Below, piece after piece: positions 32,796 to 42,003 of a stretch of DNA of 64,000 nt. The position numbers were made by a program, and so were the translations under genes. The notes under the pieces are model-generated. The model was not told where the DNA came from, searched no databases, and worked only from the letters and a program-made list of their open reading frames with translations. Position 1 is the stretch's first letter. Each line of letters begins with the position of its first letter. This DNA comes from Emcibacter nanhaiensis (lineage in GTDB: Bacteria; Pseudomonadota; Alphaproteobacteria; Sphingomonadales; Emcibacteraceae): NCBI RefSeq assembly GCF_006385175.1, contig NZ_VFIY01000006.1, positions 124,001 through 188,000 on the forward strand. Reading direction: 5' to 3'.

Positions 32796-34358
32796 ATGAA
32801 TACCATACCATCCATTGTTGTCCGGGCTGCGGAAATATATGGAACGGCTTGCGCATTGGAAGAAGCCGGTCGTGTGCTGACCTTTGCCGACCTTGAGCTG
32901 CAGATGGATCGCGCCGCGGCGGCTTTTCTCCGCGCGGGTCTTGAGCCCGGTGACCGGGTGGCGATCTGGGCGCCGAACAGCGGTGACTGGATTATGGCGG
33001 CCCTGGGGGTGATGGCTGCCGGCGGCGCCATCGTGCCGCTCAATACCCGGATGAAGGGCGAGGAGGCGGCTTATATCCTGAACAAGAGCCGGGCAAGCTT
33101 CCTGGCCACCGTGTCCGGTTTTCTGGATATTGATTATCCGGCGTTGTTGGAAGGCTGCGACCTGCCGCACCTGAAAGAGATTATTCTTTTGGACGGGAAA
33201 AGCGACGTGTTGACGGTCACCCCGTGGTCTCAATTCCTGGAGGCAGGGCAGGGAGTTTCCGCGGCTGCGGTCGCGGCTCGCCGTGCGGCGGTGACTGAAG
33301 AGGATGTCAGTGACATCATCTTCACTTCCGGTACCACCGGTAAGCCCAAGGGGGTGCCGCTGTCCCATGGTCAGACCGTGACCATGTTTGATGTCTGGTG
33401 CGATCATGTGGGCTTGCGGGAAGGGGATCGGTATCTGATCGTCAATCCGTTCTTCCATACCTTCGGCTACAAGGCCGGCTGGCTTGCTTGTTTGCTGCGC
33501 GGGGCGACCATTTTGCCCCAGGCGGTGTTTGATGTGCCCGTTATTCTCGAGCGGGTGGCCCGGGAAAAAATCTCAGTCCTGCCCGGCCCGCCCACCCTAT
33601 ATCAGTCCTTGTTGTCTGATCCGGCGCTGGAGACGGCGGATATTTCCAGCCTGCGGCTGGCGGTGACCGGCGCGGCGGTGATTCCTGTCCAGTTGATCGA
33701 GGATATCCGCGCCCGTCTTAGTATTGCTACGGTGGTGACGGCCTATGGCCTGACCGAGGCCTGCGGACTGGTGACCATGTGCTATCCCGATGATCCGGTG
33801 GAGAAAATCGCCGGCACCTCCGGCCGGCCGGTGGCGGGCGTGGAAGTGCGTCTCGTTGACGATGAGGGGCGGGAGGTGGCCCAGGGCGATCCCGGGGAAA
33901 TTCTTGTCCGGGGCTATACGGTGATGAAGGGCTATTTCGAGGATGAGGAGGCCACCGCGAGTACCCTGACCGGTGACGGCTGGCTCAGGACCGGCGATAT
34001 TGGAATTATGGACGAGCAAGGTTATCTGAAAATCACCGACCGAAAAAAAGACATGCTGATTATTGGCGGCTTCAACTGCTATCCGGCCGAGGTGGAGAAC
34101 ATCATGTTGGGGAATCCGGATATTGTCCAGGTGGCGGTGGTCGGCAAGCCGGATCAGCGCATGGGAGAGGTGCCGGTTGCTTTTGTCGTATCGAAGGAAA
34201 AAGGCCAGACAGAAGAGGAAATTGTGCGCTGGTGCCGTCTCAATATGGCCAACTACAAGGTGCCGCGGGAGATTCATTTTGTTGACTCCCTGCCTCTTAA
34301 TGCAGCGGGTAAAGTGCAGAAATTTGCCCTTCGGGAAAGGCTGACTGATGCAACTTGA
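32796..34358 (+). CDS. fadD3: Acyl-CoA synthetase, FadD3-like (HIP-CoA ligase)
   Basis: 520 aa from ATG 32796 (GAGG upstream; an in-frame GTG at 32769 is possible). AMP loop FTSGTTGKPKGVP, adenylate block AYGLTEACGL, hinge TGDIGIMDEQGYLKITDRKKDM, and C-terminal lysine in NAAGKVQKF. FadD3 activates the C/D-ring propanoate HIP in steroid catabolism. The assignment rests on family resemblance plus the Ipd/EchA20/FadE30 genes nearby. A steroid side-chain ligase is the alternative. The stop overlaps the start of the next Lrp gene. Confidence 0.75.
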   Translation: MNTIPSIVVRAAEIYGTACALEEAGRVLTFADLELQMDRAAAAFLRAGLEPGDRVAIWAPNSGDWIMAALGVMAAGGAIVPLNTRMKGEEAAYILNKSRASFLATVSGFLDIDYPALLEGCDLPHLKEIILLDGKSDVLTVTPWSQFLEAGQGVSAAAVAARRAAVTEEDVSDIIFTSGTTGKPKGVPLSHGQTVTMFDVWCDHVGLREGDRYLIVNPFFHTFGYKAGWLACLLRGATILPQAVFDVPVILERVAREKISVLPGPPTLYQSLLSDPALETADISSLRLAVTGAAVIPVQLIEDIRARLSIATVVTAYGLTEACGLVTMCYPDDPVEKIAGTSGRPVAGVEVRLVDDEGREVAQGDPGEILVRGYTVMKGYFEDEEATASTLTGDGWLRTGDIGIMDEQGYLKITDRKKDMLIIGGFNCYPAEVENIMLGNPDIVQVAVVGKPDQRMGEVPVAFVVSKEKGQTEEEIVRWCRLNMANYKVPREIHFVDSLPLNAAGKVQKFALRERLTDAT

Positions 34359-34800
34359 CGATCTCGACCGGCAGATTATTGAGCTTCTGCAGCAGGACGG
34401 GCGCCTGACCAGTCAGGATCTTGCCCGTCAGCTCGATGTCACTGCAGTGACTATCCGCAATCGTGTCAAGCGACTGGAAGATGACAACATGATGCGGGTG
34501 GTCGCCGTGACCGATTTTTCCGCCGCCGGTTTCGAGGCGTTGATCGCCGTCGGGGTCGAGGTCCAGAACCGAAGTGCCGAAGAGGTGGCGCGAGAGCTTG
34601 CCCGCTTCGAACAGGTTTTTTCCGTCAGTCTGGTGTCCGGGACCCAGGATATTGAAATGCTGGTGGTGGCAGAGGATTTTGAGGCGTTGCAGAAATTCAT
34701 GGGAGAGGAGCTGTCCCGGGTGGCGGGTATCAGTAACCTGAGTCCCGCCCTGGCTCTCGATGTCATGAAATTTCAGTTCAACGCGGCGCCATTGTCATGA
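34348..34800 (+). CDS. Lrp/AsnC-family regulator, pair 2 first member
   Basis: 150 aa; the start overlaps the FadD3-like stop by 11 nt. Helix-turn-helix LDDLDRQIIELLQQDGRLTSQDLARQLDVTAVTIRNRV, RAM domain with MRVVAVTDFSAAGFEALIAVGVEV. Paralogue of the protein at 27912. Confidence 0.9.
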   Translation: MQLDDLDRQIIELLQQDGRLTSQDLARQLDVTAVTIRNRVKRLEDDNMMRVVAVTDFSAAGFEALIAVGVEVQNRSAEEVARELARFEQVFSVSLVSGTQDIEMLVVAEDFEALQKFMGEELSRVAGISNLSPALALDVMKFQFNAAPLS

Positions 34801-34813
34801 GGGATGAGGTGTA

Positions 34814-35281
34814 ATGTCAAAAAAGCTTGATGACCTTGATCAGCAGATCCTGGAATATCTCTCCCGTGATGCGACAATCTCCAATCGCAAACTGGCGACG
34901 ACTTTGGGGGTCACCGAGGGGACGGTGCGTGGTCGCATCAAACGCCTTCAGGAAGACAAGATGATCCGCATTACTGCGGTGACGGATATTGCCCGGTATG
35001 AAAAAACGGTTCTCGCCTATATAGGCGTCCATACGGAACATACCCGGGTTGTGGAGGTCGCCAGACTGCTGGCGGCGCAGCCGGAAATCAGGTTTGTTGC
35101 GAGCATGCTCGGCCGCTTCAATATTCTGGCGATGACCAGGATTGAGGAGCCGGAGCAGCTGGTGGACCTGGTCAATAATTCGATTGCCACTATACCCGGG
35201 GTCAAGCATGTGGAGACCTCCCTGGGGCTTAAATTCATCAAATATGACTATCGTTGGGGGCGTATCCTGGATAACGATTAA
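34814..35281 (+). CDS. Lrp/AsnC-family regulator, pair 2 second member
   Basis: 155 aa, starting about 13 bp after the previous stop. Helix-turn-helix LDDLDQQILEYLSRDATISNRKLATTLGVTEGTVRGRI, RAM domain with MLGRFNILAMTRI, tail IKYDYRWGRI. Paralogue of the protein at 28406. It is cotranscribed with the CoA ligase, so its level should follow pathway expression. Confidence 0.9.
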   Translation: MSKKLDDLDQQILEYLSRDATISNRKLATTLGVTEGTVRGRIKRLQEDKMIRITAVTDIARYEKTVLAYIGVHTEHTRVVEVARLLAAQPEIRFVASMLGRFNILAMTRIEEPEQLVDLVNNSIATIPGVKHVETSLGLKFIKYDYRWGRILDND

Positions 35282-35320
35282 AGCCCTTCGTGCAGTTATA
35301 ACGACAATAAATTATAAAAA

Positions 35321-35390
35321 TCGTAAAAAAATATAATGAAAAATACGAATATAAGTTTACATGACCCTATGGTTATGACAGTATACGCAA
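35321..35390 (+). promoter_or_regulatory. 28-bp element, copy 4 (hsaA operon)
   Basis: TCGTAA (35321-35326), 16 bp, then ATACGA (35343-35348). An extra half-site ATACGC lies at 35383-35388, 40 bp on. It is about 80-100 bp upstream of the HsaA-like start. Confidence 0.65.
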
Positions 35391-35427
35391 AATAGATGTA
35401 TAATATTGGTTGTGCGTGAAGGTGATG

Positions 35428-36621
35428 ATGGAACAGGATACAGATCAGGAAAAACTTCGGGAAACAATGGTGGCGAAAGCGCGGGCGATGATACCTGCTT
35501 TACAGGAGCGTTCGGCTGCCGCCAATCGGAACCAGACCCTCCCGGCAGATACTATTCAGGAATTTCAGGACGCCGGATTCTTCAAGGTTCTCCAGCCCAG
35601 ACGCTATGGCGGCTTCGAAATGGATCCGCAGGTGTTCTTTGATATCCAGTTGACCCTGGCGGAAGGTTGTATGTCCAGCGCCTGGGTTTACGGCGTGGTG
35701 GCGGTTCATGCCTTCCAGCTGGCACTGTTTGATGACCGGGCACAGCAGGATGTCTGGGGTGAGGATAATTCGACCCTGATGTCGTCTTCCTATCAGCCGG
35801 TGGGCAAGGTGGAGCGGGTTGAGGGCGGGTTCCAGCTTTCCGGTCATTGGTCCTTTTCCTCCGGCAGCGAGCATTGCGACTGGGTGCTGCTCGGGGCAAT
35901 GGTGCCGCCGGAAAAGGAAGGCGAGGCACCGGATATGCGCACCTTCCTGGTGCCGAAAAGCGATTACCGGATTGTCCGCAACTGGGATGTGTTCGGTCTG
36001 CAGGGCACCGGCAGTCATGACATTATTGTCGAAGGCGCGTTCGTGCCGGACTATCGCACCCACCGGTCTGCCGACGGCTTTAGCTGCGACAACCCGGGCA
36101 ACAAGGTCAACACCGGGCCGGTTTACCGGATTCCCTGGGCGCAGATTTTTGTCCGCGCTGTGGCGTCTTCGGCCATTGGCGCCACCCAGGGGGCGCTGAA
36201 CAGTTTCCTCGAGATCGCCGCGGCGCGCATCTCTTCCAACACCGGTCAGAAAACGGTGGATGATCCCGATGCCCAGCAGGCGGTGGCTGCCGCTATGCGC
36301 CGCATCGACGAACTCAAACTGATCCTGTACCGCAATCTGGACCATATGACCGACAAGGTGAAGGCGGGCGAGGAAATCGCCATCGAGGACCGGGTTCGCT
36401 TCCGGCTGGATTCCGCCCAGGTGCTGAGCAAATGTATCGAGGTAGTTGATCCGCTCCAGACCCTGTGCGGGGCCCGGGGGATCTTTTTCGGCAAACCGAT
36501 TGTGCAGTATTTTCTGGACCTGCATGCCGGCCGGTCCCACGTGGCCAACGAGCCGACGCGTTATCTGAATAATCTTGGCGGTATGTATCTCGGCCATCAA
36601 AACAGGGACTTCTTTATCTAG
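35428..36621 (+). CDS. hsaA: Flavin-dependent monooxygenase oxygenase component, HsaA-like
   Basis: 397 aa from ATG 35428 (TTG 35410 and ATG 35425 are in frame). Acyl-CoA-dehydrogenase fold of group D flavin monooxygenases, with blocks QPRRYGGFE, GCMSSAWVYGVVAVH, GHWSFSSGSEHCDW and WDVFGLQGTGSHDI. HsaA (TesA2) hydroxylates 3-HSA to the catechol 3,4-DHSA using reduced flavin. Length equals characterised HsaA. The partner flavin reductase HsaB is not in the window. It is first in the operon with the hydrolase and KstD-like genes. Confidence 0.88.
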   Translation: MEQDTDQEKLRETMVAKARAMIPALQERSAAANRNQTLPADTIQEFQDAGFFKVLQPRRYGGFEMDPQVFFDIQLTLAEGCMSSAWVYGVVAVHAFQLALFDDRAQQDVWGEDNSTLMSSSYQPVGKVERVEGGFQLSGHWSFSSGSEHCDWVLLGAMVPPEKEGEAPDMRTFLVPKSDYRIVRNWDVFGLQGTGSHDIIVEGAFVPDYRTHRSADGFSCDNPGNKVNTGPVYRIPWAQIFVRAVASSAIGATQGALNSFLEIAAARISSNTGQKTVDDPDAQQAVAAAMRRIDELKLILYRNLDHMTDKVKAGEEIAIEDRVRFRLDSAQVLSKCIEVVDPLQTLCGARGIFFGKPIVQYFLDLHAGRSHVANEPTRYLNNLGGMYLGHQNRDFFI

Positions 36622-36632
36622 GGAGAAGGTAA

Positions 36633-37475
36633 ATGGGAGAGGTAGAAAGGGGCGCTCCGCCGGTGGCCAACAGGGCGGACGTCGGAAACGCTATCGAGCT
36701 TCACTATCATGACCTGGGGTCCGGCCCCACCGTGATCTTTATTCACGGCAGCGGACCCGGCGCTTCCGGCTACAGCAATTTCAAGCTCAATTATCCGGAA
36801 TTTGTTAAAGCCGGATACAGGGTTATTGTGCCTGACCTGATCGGTTATGGCTACAGCAGCAAGCCCACAGACCAGCCCTACAGCCTTGATCTGTTTGCCG
36901 ATACCCTCAAGGGGCTGATCGATCATCTCGGGATCACGTCCTGTGTGTTGGTCGGCAATTCCCTTGGCGGGGCCATCGCCCTGAAACTGGCGGTGGACTT
37001 CCCGGGGCTGGTGAAAGGCATGATCATGATGGCGCCCGGCGGGATCGAGGAACTGCCGGATTATTTCGCCATGCCGGGCATCCAGAAAATGATGAGCGAC
37101 TTTTCCTCCGGTGCGCTGGATTTTAACGGCATGAAGGGGCTGCTTCAGCTTCTGGTCCATAATCCGAAGCATGTCACTGATGAGCTGGTGGCGGAGCGTC
37201 TGGCCATTGTCGAGACCCAGCCCAGGGAAGTGCTGTCCACCATGCAGATACCAAACCGGGCGGACCGGATACCGGGTGTGAAATGCCCGGTTCTCGGTTT
37301 CTGGGGCATGGATGACCAATTCTGTCCGGCCAGCGGCGCCCAGCGCTATCTCGACAATTGTGAGACGGTGCGCTTTACCCTGATCAACAAGTGCGGTCAC
37401 TGGGTGATGGTGGAATATGCCGGCCTGTTTAACCGGGCCTCGGTGGAATTTCTGCAGGAACTGGATCTCGCCTGA
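36633..37475 (+). CDS. hsaD: meta-Cleavage product hydrolase, HsaD-like
   Basis: 280 aa, alpha/beta hydrolase. Oxyanion block HGSGPGASGYSNF, nucleophile Ser110 in VGNSLGGA, acid Asp227/228 in WGMDDQFCP and His256 in CGHWVMVE. HsaD (TesD) splits the ring-A cleavage product 4,9-DSHA into HIP and a C5 dienoate. The neighbouring HsaA and HsaC homologues give confidence over a general BphD-like hydrolase. Confidence 0.88.
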   Translation: MGEVERGAPPVANRADVGNAIELHYHDLGSGPTVIFIHGSGPGASGYSNFKLNYPEFVKAGYRVIVPDLIGYGYSSKPTDQPYSLDLFADTLKGLIDHLGITSCVLVGNSLGGAIALKLAVDFPGLVKGMIMMAPGGIEELPDYFAMPGIQKMMSDFSSGALDFNGMKGLLQLLVHNPKHVTDELVAERLAIVETQPREVLSTMQIPNRADRIPGVKCPVLGFWGMDDQFCPASGAQRYLDNCETVRFTLINKCGHWVMVEYAGLFNRASVEFLQELDLA

Positions 37476-37514
37476 TATAGTGAGGCGAACAACAATAAAA
37501 AGAAGGGGCGAAGA

Positions 37515-39191
37515 ATGCCGGACCGGGAGAATGAGATTTCCTGCGATGTGCTGGTGGTGGGCACCGGGGCAGGGGCATTGACCGCGGCCATTGCCGCCCA
37601 TGATGCCGGGGCGCAGGTGCTGATCGTGGAAAAAAGCGACCAGTATGGCGGCACCTCGGCCACGTCCGGCGGCGGCATCTGGATCCCCAATAATCATCAT
37701 TTGTTTGAAGAAGGCGGCGACGACAGTCTGGACGACGCCCGGGCCTATATGGCGGTCATGGTCGGCAATGCGGTGTCCTCAGATCGTATCGATGCCTATC
37801 TGGATCAGGCGCCGAGAATGGTCAGATATCTGGAGGATCATACCCAGGCCCGATTTGCCGCCATGCCCTATCCCGATTATTTTCCGGAACAGAAAGGCGG
37901 CAAGCGCGGCTATCGCACGCTGGAACCGTTACCGACCCACGCGAAGATTTTGGGTGCGGAATTCGCAAACCTGCGCCCGCCGCACAAACAGGTCACGGTT
38001 TTGGGGCGGATCTGCATCACCATGAAGGAAGGCCGGGCCATGCTGACCCAGGCCAAAGGCTCCATGCTGCTGGCTGTGAAGCTGATGCTGAAATACTGGC
38101 TGGATATACCCGGCCGGTTGCAGGGCAGGCGGGACCGGCGCCTCACTATGGGCGGGGCCCTGGTGGCACGCCTCCGGGCGTCGCTCTTGGATCGTAAGGT
38201 GCCACTGCTGCTTTCCTCTCCCCTGACCGAATTGGTCTACGACCAGGACCGTGTGATCGGCGCCGTCATTGAACAGGATGGCCAAAAGAAAACGATCACG
38301 GTGCGCAAGGGGGTGATCCTCGGCGCCGGCGGTTTTGAGCATAACCAGGCGCTCCGGGAAAAATTCCTGCCCAAACCAAGCAGCAGAAACTGGACCGCAG
38401 GCAATGTGCACAATACCGGCGATACCCTTGTGGCGGCTATGGATATCGGGGCGAAAACCGATCTGATGGACTCCGCCTGGTGGGCGCCCAGCATCAAGGT
38501 GCCGGGAGATGATCGGGCCTATATCCTGTTTGCCGAGCGCTCGCTGCCCGGCAATGTGATTGTCAACAAGGCCGGCGAGCGGTTTGCCAATGAAGCTTTT
38601 CCCTATCTGGAATCCGGCTATGCCATGTACCAGGCCGACAGCATCCCGTCTTTCTGCGTCTTTGATGCCACCTTTCGCCATAAATACCCTTTCGGCCCCT
38701 TGATGCCGGCCAGTGTGCAGAGCGACGACAAGTTGCCGTCGCGTATCTGTGACCTGCTCTTCAAGGCGGACAGTATTGAGGAACTGGCGGAGCGGATGGG
38801 AGTGGATGCCGCCGGGCTCCGGAAAACCATCGAGAAAAACAATCAATATGCCGCAACCGGCCGTGATCCGGACTATGCCCGCGGCGACAGTTTCTATGAT
38901 CAATATTACGGCGACAGCCATTCGGGCAAAAATCCCTGCATTGCCGCCATCGAGAAGGCGCCTTTTTACGGCATCGAAGTCTTCCCAGGCGATATCGGCA
39001 CCAAGGGCGGCCTGCTGACCGATGCAACTGCCCGGGTCCTTGCCGAAGACGGGTCGGTGATCGAGGGGCTTTATGCCATCGGCAATACCTCCTCCTCGGT
39101 GATGGGCCGCTCCTATCCCGGCGCCGGTTCCACCATCGGGCCGGCCATGACTTTCGGCTTTATTGCCGGGCATCATGCGGCCGGGAGCTAG
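37515..39191 (+). CDS. kstD: 3-Ketosteroid delta1-dehydrogenase-like FAD enzyme
   Basis: 558 aa. FAD dinucleotide site VLVVGTGAGALTAAIAAHDAG at the N-terminus with EKSDQYGGTSATSGGGIW. The C-terminal SYPGAGSTIGPAMTFGFIAG matches the KstD signature including the catalytic Tyr-Pro-x2-Gly. It introduces the ring-A 1,2 double bond that, with 9-alpha-hydroxylation, opens ring B. It lies 40 bp after hsaD in one operon. A delta4-dehydrogenase is possible, but the signature favours delta1. Confidence 0.88.
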   Translation: MPDRENEISCDVLVVGTGAGALTAAIAAHDAGAQVLIVEKSDQYGGTSATSGGGIWIPNNHHLFEEGGDDSLDDARAYMAVMVGNAVSSDRIDAYLDQAPRMVRYLEDHTQARFAAMPYPDYFPEQKGGKRGYRTLEPLPTHAKILGAEFANLRPPHKQVTVLGRICITMKEGRAMLTQAKGSMLLAVKLMLKYWLDIPGRLQGRRDRRLTMGGALVARLRASLLDRKVPLLLSSPLTELVYDQDRVIGAVIEQDGQKKTITVRKGVILGAGGFEHNQALREKFLPKPSSRNWTAGNVHNTGDTLVAAMDIGAKTDLMDSAWWAPSIKVPGDDRAYILFAERSLPGNVIVNKAGERFANEAFPYLESGYAMYQADSIPSFCVFDATFRHKYPFGPLMPASVQSDDKLPSRICDLLFKADSIEELAERMGVDAAGLRKTIEKNNQYAATGRDPDYARGDSFYDQYYGDSHSGKNPCIAAIEKAPFYGIEVFPGDIGTKGGLLTDATARVLAEDGSVIEGLYAIGNTSSSVMGRSYPGAGSTIGPAMTFGFIAGHHAAGS

Positions 39192-39206
39192 TGCCGCTAT
39201 GTCTTG

Positions 39207-39278
39207 ATACGCACAAATATGATTATTTCTTATAAAAATATCTTATTGCGTAAAAAAAGATCAAAAAAAATACTAAAA
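39207..39278 (+). promoter_or_regulatory. 28-bp element, copy 5 (long HsaC-to-thiolase operon)
   Basis: GCGTAA (39248-39253), 16 bp, then ATACTA (39270-39275). An extra half-site ATACGC lies at 39207-39212, 41 bp upstream, and TTGCGAAAA near 39309. It should control the operon from 39407 to 54202. Confidence 0.65.
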
Positions 39279-39406
39279 AAGTTGATATGAGGGTTTTTCT
39301 ATCCTATATTGCGAAAAGAAAGTCACGCTTCGCGGTGTGACTGACTGGGAGTGCGCCCGGCATCAGCCTATTGCAACAGATGCCGATAAAAATGGAGAGA
39401 CTAAAT

Positions 39407-40306
39407 ATGGCGGTCAAATGCCTTGGCTATCTTGCCCTGCAGGTGAAGGATAAAAAGGAAATTGAAAAACTGGCCTGCACCATTATGGGGATGCAGAAAG
39501 TGGCGGGACCGTCTGTGGGGGCGGAGAATGATTACTACCGGATCGACCAGCGGGCACACCGCTTGATCGTCATGCCGGGAGAGGAAGACAAGCTCTATTG
39601 TGCCGGCTGGCAGGTGGCCGATAGCGCGGCTCTCGAGGAAGTGCGGGACAAGCTTTCGGCCCGAGACATGAAATGGGAAGAGCTCAGTGAAAAAGACTGT
39701 GCTGTGCGCGGTGTCGATGAGGGGCTGGCCTTCCTGGATCCGGCGGCAAACCGGCATGATGTCTGTGTCGGGGAGCTTGAGGCCGATGACCCCTTCCAAT
39801 CACCTGTCGGCGTTTCCCGTTTTATCACCGGCGACATGGGTATGGGGCATGTGGTCCTGCCGGCTCCCGCGTTCGAGGAAACTTTTGAGTTTCTCAGGGA
39901 AGTGCTTGGCTTCGAGCTGTCCGACGAGCTTCCGGTGCCGATGGGGGCGGGCGGGCCGGTGCTGCGGGTGCGGTTCATGCACTGCGCCAATCCGCGCCAT
40001 CACAGCCTGGCGATCTTTGAAGGCCAACATCCGGCCGGTTGCGTGCACTGGATGTTGGAAGTGCCCGATTTGGATACGGTCGGACTGGCGATGGATCGGG
40101 CGGAACAGCAAGGAATGCCGCTGTTCGCCACCCTCGGCCGTCATACCAACGACAATATGCTGTCGGTCTATTTCATGTCGCCGGGCGGTATCGGCGTGGA
40201 ATATGGCTGCGACGGCCTGCAGATGGACTGGAAGGACTGGAAGCCCACGATCCTCGAAAGCGGCGATCTCTGGGGCCATCAGTATGCGATGATGAAAGAC
40301 CTGTAA
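39407..40306 (+). CDS. hsaC: Iron-dependent extradiol dioxygenase, HsaC-like
   Basis: 299 aa from ATG 39407 (GGAGAG upstream). Two-domain type I extradiol dioxygenase. Iron ligands His148 (GMGHVVL), His214 (GCVHWMLEV) and Glu265 (GVEYG); active-site His199 and His246 are also present. FITGDMGMGHVVL and CANPRHHSL match HsaC closely. It cleaves the ring-A catechol 3,4-DHSA between carbons 4 and 5. First gene of a long steroid operon, 2 nt before the CoA-transferase genes. Confidence 0.9.
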   Translation: MAVKCLGYLALQVKDKKEIEKLACTIMGMQKVAGPSVGAENDYYRIDQRAHRLIVMPGEEDKLYCAGWQVADSAALEEVRDKLSARDMKWEELSEKDCAVRGVDEGLAFLDPAANRHDVCVGELEADDPFQSPVGVSRFITGDMGMGHVVLPAPAFEETFEFLREVLGFELSDELPVPMGAGGPVLRVRFMHCANPRHHSLAIFEGQHPAGCVHWMLEVPDLDTVGLAMDRAEQQGMPLFATLGRHTNDNMLSVYFMSPGGIGVEYGCDGLQMDWKDWKPTILESGDLWGHQYAMMKDL

Positions 40307-40307
40307 C

Positions 40308-41189
40308 ATGCTTGATAAAACCATGACCATCTCCGGCATCGTGGACCGGATGCGTTCCGGCATGACCCTTGGGATTGCCGGCTGGGGCGGACGTCGCAAA
40401 CCCATGGCGATCATTCGCGAAATGCTGCGCCGGGACGAGTTGAAGGACCTGACCATTGTTGCTTATGGCGGCGCTGATGTGGGACTGCTGGCCAGCGCCG
40501 GGAAAATCAAGAAGCTGGTGTTCGGCTTTGTCTCCCTCGATGCGATCCCGCTCGAAGCACACTTTCGCAAGGCGCGGCAGGCCGGGGCATTCGAGATCCT
40601 GGAACTGGACGAGGGTATGCTGCAGCTGGGATTGAAAGCGGCGGCGAGCCGGGTGCCGTTCCTGCCGACCCGGGTCGGGCTCGGCACCGATATCCTGACC
40701 CATGCGCCGGAGATCAAAACCATCACCTCACCCTATGCGGACGGGGAGACCCTTGTGGCCATGCCGGCCCTGAAGCTGGATATGGCCATTGCCCATGTCA
40801 ACAAGGCAGACAAGCTCGGCAACAGCTGGATTTACGGCCCGGATCCCTTTTTTGACGAATGGTTCTGCCGGGCGGCGACAGAAAGCTATCTCAGCTGTGA
40901 AGAGCTGGTGGAAACTTCGGAGTTCAACGATCCGGCCATGGCAGTGAAAATGCCGATCGAGCGCTCCCTGGTGGCGGGGGTCGCAGAGGCGGCGGGTGGT
41001 GCTCACCCGAGCTCCTGCGCCCCCGACTACGGCATCGATGTGGCCCACCTCAAGGATTATTCAAAGACCGCCAAAGAAGGCTTCGACGGCTATCTCGACA
41101 GTTTCGTCCATGGTCAGGATCAGGACAGCTACCTCAAGGCGGTGGGCGGCATCGAGGCGGTGCGCAAGCTGCCGTTACCGATTTTTTAG
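40308..41189 (+). CDS. ipdA: CoA-transferase family subunit alpha, IpdA-like
   Basis: 293 aa, type I CoA-transferase fold with the N-terminal block RMRSGMTLGIAGWGGRRKPMAI in place of the usual GGFG. IpdAB is a COCHEA-CoA hydrolase that opens the last steroid ring, despite its CoA-transferase ancestry. Followed by IpdB after 24 bp. Confidence 0.88.
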   Translation: MLDKTMTISGIVDRMRSGMTLGIAGWGGRRKPMAIIREMLRRDELKDLTIVAYGGADVGLLASAGKIKKLVFGFVSLDAIPLEAHFRKARQAGAFEILELDEGMLQLGLKAAASRVPFLPTRVGLGTDILTHAPEIKTITSPYADGETLVAMPALKLDMAIAHVNKADKLGNSWIYGPDPFFDEWFCRAATESYLSCEELVETSEFNDPAMAVKMPIERSLVAGVAEAAGGAHPSSCAPDYGIDVAHLKDYSKTAKEGFDGYLDSFVHGQDQDSYLKAVGGIEAVRKLPLPIF

Positions 41190-41213
41190 GGCGCAGGGAA
41201 AGGATTAGCAGAC

Positions 41214-42002
41214 ATGAGTTACAGTCTTGCAGAATTATGCATTTGCGCCGGGGCGGAAGCTTTCCGCCATGACGGGGAAAAGATGGCGACCCTGATCGGG
41301 GTGGTGCCGCGCCTGGCCGGCGGCCTGGCCAAGCTTACTTTCAATCCCGGCCTGATGATGACCGAGGGCGAGGCCTATCTGGTCAGCGAACCGGTGCCGC
41401 TCGGCCCGCGCGGCGACTATCAGCCCAAGATCGAAGGCCTCATGACCTATGAGCGGGTATTTGACATCGTCTACCGCGGCGACCGCCATTGTTTTGTCGG
41501 ACCGGTGCAGGTGGACCGTTATGGCCAGATGAATATATCGGTGATCGGCGGTACTTACGAGCAGCCCAAGGTCGCCCTGCTCGGCGCGCGCGGCTTTCCC
41601 GGCAATACCATCAACAATATCAACAGCATGTTTGTGCCCAAGCACAATACCAAGGCCTTTGTTGATGGCGAGGTGGATATGGTCAGTTCCGTGGGTTACA
41701 ACCCCACCCGCTGGCCGGACGGCAAAAAACCGCCCTATCTGGAGCTGCGCCATATTATCACCGACCTCTGTGTGATGGACTTCGGCGGCGCGGACAATGC
41801 GATCCGGGTGATCAGCCTGCACCCGGGGGTGAGCTTTGACGAGGTGCAGGACAACACCGGCTTCCCGCTGGAAAAGATCGACGGGCTGGGCGACACCCCG
41901 GCGCCGACCGAGGATCAGCTGGAGCTGATCAGGAAACTCGATCCCCATAACCTGCGGGCCACTGTGTTCGAGGGCAACCCGCCCGGCGACAGGAGGGCAT
42001 GA
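41214..42002 (+). CDS. ipdB: CoA-transferase family subunit beta, IpdB-like
   Basis: 262 aa. Beta-subunit fold with ELCICAGAEAFRHDGEKMATLIGVVPRLAG, GARGFPGNTINN and DLCVMDFGG. It is the partner of IpdA for hydrolytic C-ring opening in the HIP pathway. The conserved catalytic Glu region of transferases is not obvious, as expected for the hydrolase group. The 3' end almost touches the next gene. Confidence 0.88.
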   Translation: MSYSLAELCICAGAEAFRHDGEKMATLIGVVPRLAGGLAKLTFNPGLMMTEGEAYLVSEPVPLGPRGDYQPKIEGLMTYERVFDIVYRGDRHCFVGPVQVDRYGQMNISVIGGTYEQPKVALLGARGFPGNTINNINSMFVPKHNTKAFVDGEVDMVSSVGYNPTRWPDGKKPPYLELRHIITDLCVMDFGGADNAIRVISLHPGVSFDEVQDNTGFPLEKIDGLGDTPAPTEDQLELIRKLDPHNLRATVFEGNPPGDRRA

Positions 42003-42003
42003 C

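Noticed and set aside
37929-39176. Minus-strand open frame of 415 codons opposite the KstD-like gene
   Set aside because: High-GC antisense shadow with His/Gly/Arg bias; the plus-strand gene has full FAD motifs.
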